Below, one piece after another: positions 5,191 through 8,358 of a stretch of 8,358 nt of DNA. The stretch spans positions 1 through 8,358 of the forward strand of contig JANXYI010000288.1 in NCBI GenBank assembly GCA_025350085.1, given 5' to 3'. The stretch comes from Deltaproteobacteria bacterium. Lineage in GTDB: Bacteria; Desulfobacterota; Desulfovibrionia; Desulfovibrionales; Desulfovibrionaceae. Positions within the stretch are counted from its first letter, which is position 1; each line of letters opens with the position of its first letter. The translations under genes and the position numbers were made by a program. The notes beneath the pieces are model-generated. The model ran no database searches, had not been told where the DNA came from, and saw only the letters and a program-made list of their open reading frames with translations.

Positions 5191-6469
5191 GCCCGCGGCC
5201 GGGCCGGGTGACGCGGCAGAGCAGGCCCTTCAGGTATTCCGTCTCGGGCATGGCCGGAAGGATGGGGTGGTCTGCGGCCTGGTGGCAGCTGGTGAGGATC
5301 TGGACGCGCACCCCGGCGTCGCGCCCGGCCCCGGCCAGGACCTTGCGCAGGTCACCCGAGCCCACATGCTGGGAGCAGGAAGAGGACACGAAGAAGCCGT
5401 TGTCCTCCACCAGATCGAGGGCCAGCCGGTTCACGGTGCGGTAGGCGGCCAGGCCCTTTTCCAGGTCCTTGCGGCGCTTCACAAAGGCTGGCGGGTCCAC
5501 GCTCACCAGGCCGAAGCGCTGGCCGCTCGCGCGCAAATCCTTCAACCCCGACATGGCGTCCACGCACAGGGTCTCGACCCGGTCGGCCAGGCCGGAGAGC
5601 GCCGCGCTCCGCGCCGCATACTCCAGCGCGGTGTGCGAGGCGTCCAGGCACACAACCGAGGCTGCCCCGGCCCGCGCGCAGGCCAGGCCCAGGCCCCCGG
5701 CGTAGGAAAAGACATCCAGCACCTTCCGGCCGCCCGTCACATTGGATGACAGGCTGGCGGCCAGGGCGCGGGTGGCGCGCATGTCATAGAACCAGCCGGT
5801 CTTTTGCCCGCCTGCCAGGGGAAAGACAAAGCGGCAGCCGTTCTCCTCGATCTCGGCCTCGTCCGGTACGGTCCCTGCGGCCACCTCCACGCCCCGCGCC
5901 AGGCCTTCCAGCTCGCGGCCCGGCAGGTCGTTCTTGAACAGGATGCCCGTGGGCCGGAGCAGGTCGGTCAGCGCGCTGATGATCTCCCCGCGCACGCGCT
6001 CCATGCCCGCGGTGCCGATCTGCACGGCCAGGATATCGCCGAAGCGGTCCACCACCAGGCCGGGCAAGAGGTCGCCTTCGCCAAAGACCAGCCGGTAGTA
6101 CGGCAGGGCAAAAAGGCTCTGGCGCAGGGCCAGGGCGGACTTGAGGCGCGAACGCAGCAGTTCGGCGTCCAGCGGCCTGGTGGCGTCCTGGCAGTACACG
6201 CGCCCGGCGATGAGCGCGCCGGGATTGACGTAGGCGCTGCCCAGCGGCCTGCCCTGGGCCGACTCCACGCGCACGCAGTCCCCGGGCGCAAAGGAGGTGA
6301 GCGGGGTCTTGGCCACGTCCACCTCGTTGCTGAAGATCCACAAATGCCCGGCCGTGAGGCGGCGCTCCTCACCCTTGCGCAGGGCCAGCACCGGCAGGCT
6401 AGCCGGGGTTGCCTGAGCGGCCTGATTTGTCTGATTGGCCTGGTTTGTCTGATTAGTTGGAGCGCTCAC
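5186..6469 (-). CDS. rlmI: RlmI-family class I SAM-dependent rRNA methyltransferase
   Basis: 427 residues, compared with 396 in E. coli RlmI, which makes m5C1962 in 23S rRNA. An N-terminal PUA-like RNA-binding part spans about 26-95 (LRKGEERRLTAGHLWIFSNE, then GDCVRV). Next is the family's middle region (LVFGEGDLLPGLVVDRFGD) and a Rossmann methyltransferase domain from about 220. It has GQKTGWFYDMR at 221-231, SAM-binding VLDVFSYAGGLG at 250-261, Asp276 at the end of strand 2, VDPPAF at 324-329, SSSCSQHV at 362-369 with the probable catalytic Cys365, and HPILPAMPETEYLKG near the end. The start is GTG 6469 with AAGGAG 8 bases upstream. The GTG overlaps the hypF stop (GTGA, 4 bases), so it is translationally coupled to hypF. 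Residues 5-20 are an Asn/Gln repeat absent from typical members. The exact target base is assumed from the family. Confidence 0.93.
   Translation of the reverse strand: MSAPTNQTNQANQTNQAAQATPASLPVLALRKGEERRLTAGHLWIFSNEVDVAKTPLTSFAPGDCVRVESAQGRPLGSAYVNPGALIAGRVYCQDATRPLDAELLRSRLKSALALRQSLFALPYYRLVFGEGDLLPGLVVDRFGDILAVQIGTAGMERVRGEIISALTDLLRPTGILFKNDLPGRELEGLARGVEVAAGTVPDEAEIEENGCRFVFPLAGGQKTGWFYDMRATRALAASLSSNVTGGRKVLDVFSYAGGLGLACARAGAASVVCLDASHTALEYAARSAALSGLADRVETLCVDAMSGLKDLRASGQRFGLVSVDPPAFVKRRKDLEKGLAAYRTVNRLALDLVEDNGFFVSSSCSQHVGSGDLRKVLAGAGRDAGVRVQILTSCHQAADHPILPAMPETEYLKGLLCRVTRPGRGL
6419..6454 (-). repeat. 18-bp direct repeat encoding an Asn-Gln-rich N-terminus
   Basis: Two adjacent 18-base units, 6419-6436 and 6437-6454, differ at one position and encode NQTNQA twice in the methyltransferase N-terminal extension. 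The segment is AT-richer than the surrounding gene. The length in multiples of three means copy-number change would keep the frame. Confidence 0.85.
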
Positions 6470-8358
6470 TGGCCACGCTCCTTGCGCAGGTTCAGCAGGC
6501 GCTGGCCATAGGCGGCCTGGCCCAGGGACACGCAGCCGTCGTTGGGCGGCAGGTTCTTGTGCGTCAGCGGGGTCAGCCCGCGCTCGGCCAGGGCCTGGGG
6601 CAACTCCACGGCAAAGGTCAGGTTCTGCATGACTCCGCCGGACAGGGCCACAAAGCTGGTGTGCTCGCGTTCGGCAAAGCGCGCGGCCATGTCGGCCAGG
6701 CCGGTGATGAGGCTGGCGTGGAAGCGCCGACTGATGACTGCCACCGGCGTCCCGGCCTGCATGTCATTCAAGAGCGCGCGGAACATGGTGTAGGTGTCCA
6801 GCTGCCGGGGCTCCTGGTCACCGCCCAGGCGCGAGGAGCCCGCCTGCTTCATCACCGGGCAGGGGTACACTGCGGCCTGGGCAAAGGGGATAGACAGGTC
6901 CTGGGCCTGCTCCAGCATGATGGCTGCCTGGCCCTCGTAGGTGGTGCGTAGGCACAGCCCGAGTATGGCCGACACCGCGTCGAAGAGCCGCCCGCAGCTG
7001 GAGGTCAGTGGGCAGTTCAGGTTCTTGCGCAGGATCTGCGGCAGAAAGCGGCTGGCCTGCTCGAATTCCGGCAGCCAGGGCCAGGCCGGGGTGCCTTCCT
7101 GGCCGCTCTCTTCGATGTCCAGCTCCCAGAGCAGGGCCTGGGCCAGGCGCCAGGGCTCAAGCACCGCGGCCTCGCCGCCGGGCAGGCTGAACTCGGCCAG
7201 GTGCCCCAGGCGGCTGTGGCGCAGGTCCGTGGTGTCCACCAGCAGGCACTCGCCGCCCCAGATGGTCCAGCTGGCGGCCAGGCCCAGATTGGGCTGGGTG
7301 GGGCCGAAGCCCGTGCCGTCGAGCGCCAGGCAGATGGCCGGGCCCTGGTGCGCGTTCTCGACCAGCACGGCGTGGGCGTGGGCAAAGTGGTGCTGCAGGA
7401 AGATGGCCTCGATGCCGGTTGTGCGCATCATCTCCTGGGCCACGCTGGTGGTCAGGTAGTTGGGGTGCTGGTCGCGCACCGCAAGCACCGGCTCGGTCTG
7501 CAGGATGTCCTGGAAATGCTCGCTGATCTCGTGGTGGAAGCCCAGGGTCTCGATGTTCTGCATGTCGCCCAGGTGCTGGCTCACAAAGGCCTTGTCGCCC
7601 TTGGTCAGGGTCAGGGTGCACTTGAGCTCCGGCCCCAGGCCCATGACGCTGGGGCCGGTTTCCGGCAGGAACACGGGCTGGGGTGCGAAGCCGCGAGCCC
7701 GGCGCAGGAACATGGGCTGGTCGCTGCCCGGCGGGATGCGCAGCACGGAGTCGTCGGTGCGCAGCAGGATGTCGCGGTTGTGGAACAGGAAGATGTCCGC
7801 GATCTCGGCCAGGCGGCTGAGCGCCTCGCGGTTGCCCAGGCAGATGGGCTCGTCGCTGGCGTTGCCCGAGGTCATGACGAGCGCGGCGGGCATGTTCTGG
7901 CGCTCCTGCTGGAGCAGCCGCCCGAAGCGCCGGAAGAGCACATGGTGCAGGGGCGTGTAGGGCAGCATCAGGCCCACCTGGTCGGCGTCCGGGGCCACGG
8001 CCGAGGCCAGGGGGACCCCGCGGCGCTTGGGGCAGAGCACGATGGGCCGCACATGCCCGGTGAGCCAGGCCTCTTCCATCGGGCCGATCTCGGCCAGCTG
8101 CCGGGCGGTCTCGATGTCTGGCACCATGATGGCCAGCGGTTTGTGCGGGCGCCTTTTGCGGCGGCGCAGCTCCAGCACGGCCTCCTGGCTGGTGGCATCG
8201 CAGACCAGGTGGAAGCCGCCCAGGCCCTTGACCGCGGCGATGCCGCCCTGGAGCAGGACAGCCGCCAGCTTGCGCATGGCCTCGTCGCGCCGGGCCACCA
8301 CCAGGCCCGAGCGGTCGGACAGCCAGACCTTGGGGCCGCAGACCGGGCAGGCGTTGGG
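6466..8358 (-). CDS. hypF: HypF, [NiFe]-hydrogenase maturation carbamoyltransferase, 5' part missing
   Basis: HypF uses carbamoyl phosphate and ATP to carbamoylate the C-terminal cysteine of HypE, the source of the CN ligands of the [NiFe] hydrogenase iron. 630 residues are visible; the acylphosphatase domain and first zinc finger of a protein of about 750-770 residues lie beyond 8358. The visible part begins in the last zinc-finger half (PNACPVCGPKVW, Cys4 and Cys7). A YrdC-like domain follows: KGLGGFHLVCDA at 44-55, RRRKRRPHKPLA, LPYTPLHHVLF at 132-142, VMTSGNASDEP at 161-171, then RTDDSV and RRARGFAP. Then comes the Kae1-like carbamoyltransferase domain: DQHPNYLTT, metal-binding HHFAHAH at 323-329, LDGTG at 346-350, WGGE, SSCGRLFDAV, ALSGGVMQN at 571-579 and PPNDGCVSLGQ. 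An insertion of about nine residues lies between LDGTG and WGGE relative to E. coli. It implies a [NiFe] hydrogenase elsewhere in the genome. The next gene overlaps its stop. Confidence 0.97.
   Translation of the reverse strand, partial: PNACPVCGPKVWLSDRSGLVVARRDEAMRKLAAVLLQGGIAAVKGLGGFHLVCDATSQEAVLELRRRKRRPHKPLAIMVPDIETARQLAEIGPMEEAWLTGHVRPIVLCPKRRGVPLASAVAPDADQVGLMLPYTPLHHVLFRRFGRLLQQERQNMPAALVMTSGNASDEPICLGNREALSRLAEIADIFLFHNRDILLRTDDSVLRIPPGSDQPMFLRRARGFAPQPVFLPETGPSVMGLGPELKCTLTLTKGDKAFVSQHLGDMQNIETLGFHHEISEHFQDILQTEPVLAVRDQHPNYLTTSVAQEMMRTTGIEAIFLQHHFAHAHAVLVENAHQGPAICLALDGTGFGPTQPNLGLAASWTIWGGECLLVDTTDLRHSRLGHLAEFSLPGGEAAVLEPWRLAQALLWELDIEESGQEGTPAWPWLPEFEQASRFLPQILRKNLNCPLTSSCGRLFDAVSAILGLCLRTTYEGQAAIMLEQAQDLSIPFAQAAVYPCPVMKQAGSSRLGGDQEPRQLDTYTMFRALLNDMQAGTPVAVISRRFHASLITGLADMAARFAEREHTSFVALSGGVMQNLTFAVELPQALAERGLTPLTHKNLPPNDGCVSLGQAAYGQRLLNLRKERGQ

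Overview
The window is a GC-rich stretch of a bacterial chromosome. It most resembles a sulfate-reducing deltaproteobacterium of the Desulfovibrio group. The basis is the chemoreceptor style (HAMP segment with [10 protein letters not shown] and GGDLDVAF), the hydrogenase maturation gene hypF, the sigma-54-type promoter and the GC-heavy codon use. This assignment is inference from protein flavour, not from a marker gene. Almost all genes lie on the minus strand, so transcription runs mainly from high to low coordinates.

Layout in the direction of minus-strand transcription. (1) 8358-6466: hypF, missing its 5' part, overlaps by 4 bases a GTG-started RlmI-family rRNA methyltransferase (6469-5186); the two are translationally coupled. 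(2) 5190-4641: a small exported protein (5014-4697) forms its own unit. It has a near-consensus sigma-54 promoter (5093-5078), an imperfect inverted repeat upstream (5190-5154) that may bind an activator, and a strong intrinsic terminator (4670-4641). (3) 4502-4200: an unrecognised 100-residue protein. (4) 3635-4021: the only plus-strand gene, a 128-residue unrecognised protein. Its last seven codons plus stop are the first copy of a four-unit 26-bp tandem repeat that runs on into the noncoding region to 4101.

(5) 3427-1636: a tight three-gene minus-strand unit divergent from the plus gene. It holds an RdgC-like N-terminal half, a second protein that looks like the missing C-terminal half of RdgC, and a GDSL/SGNH esterase. 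The two RdgC halves are in the same reading frame, separated by one TAG and five codons, with a fresh ribosome binding site between them. The divergent intergenic region (3428-3634) carries a long inverted repeat whose arms are themselves dyads of the form CCTTG-S-CAAGG. (6) 1422-1: a methyl-accepting chemotaxis protein running off the window. Its leader contains a seven-G run that can pair with a seven-C run abutting the start codon, enclosing the AUG in a stem.

Functionally the window mixes hydrogenase cofactor assembly, ribosome modification, DNA-end/recombination binding, a hydrolase and chemotaxis. No mobile element, CRISPR array, tRNA or rRNA was seen. The points most worth a second look are the in-frame split RdgC, the repeat that duplicates a gene's 3' end together with its stop codon, the start-codon-sequestering leader of the chemoreceptor, and the sigma-54 control of a small repetitive exported protein.
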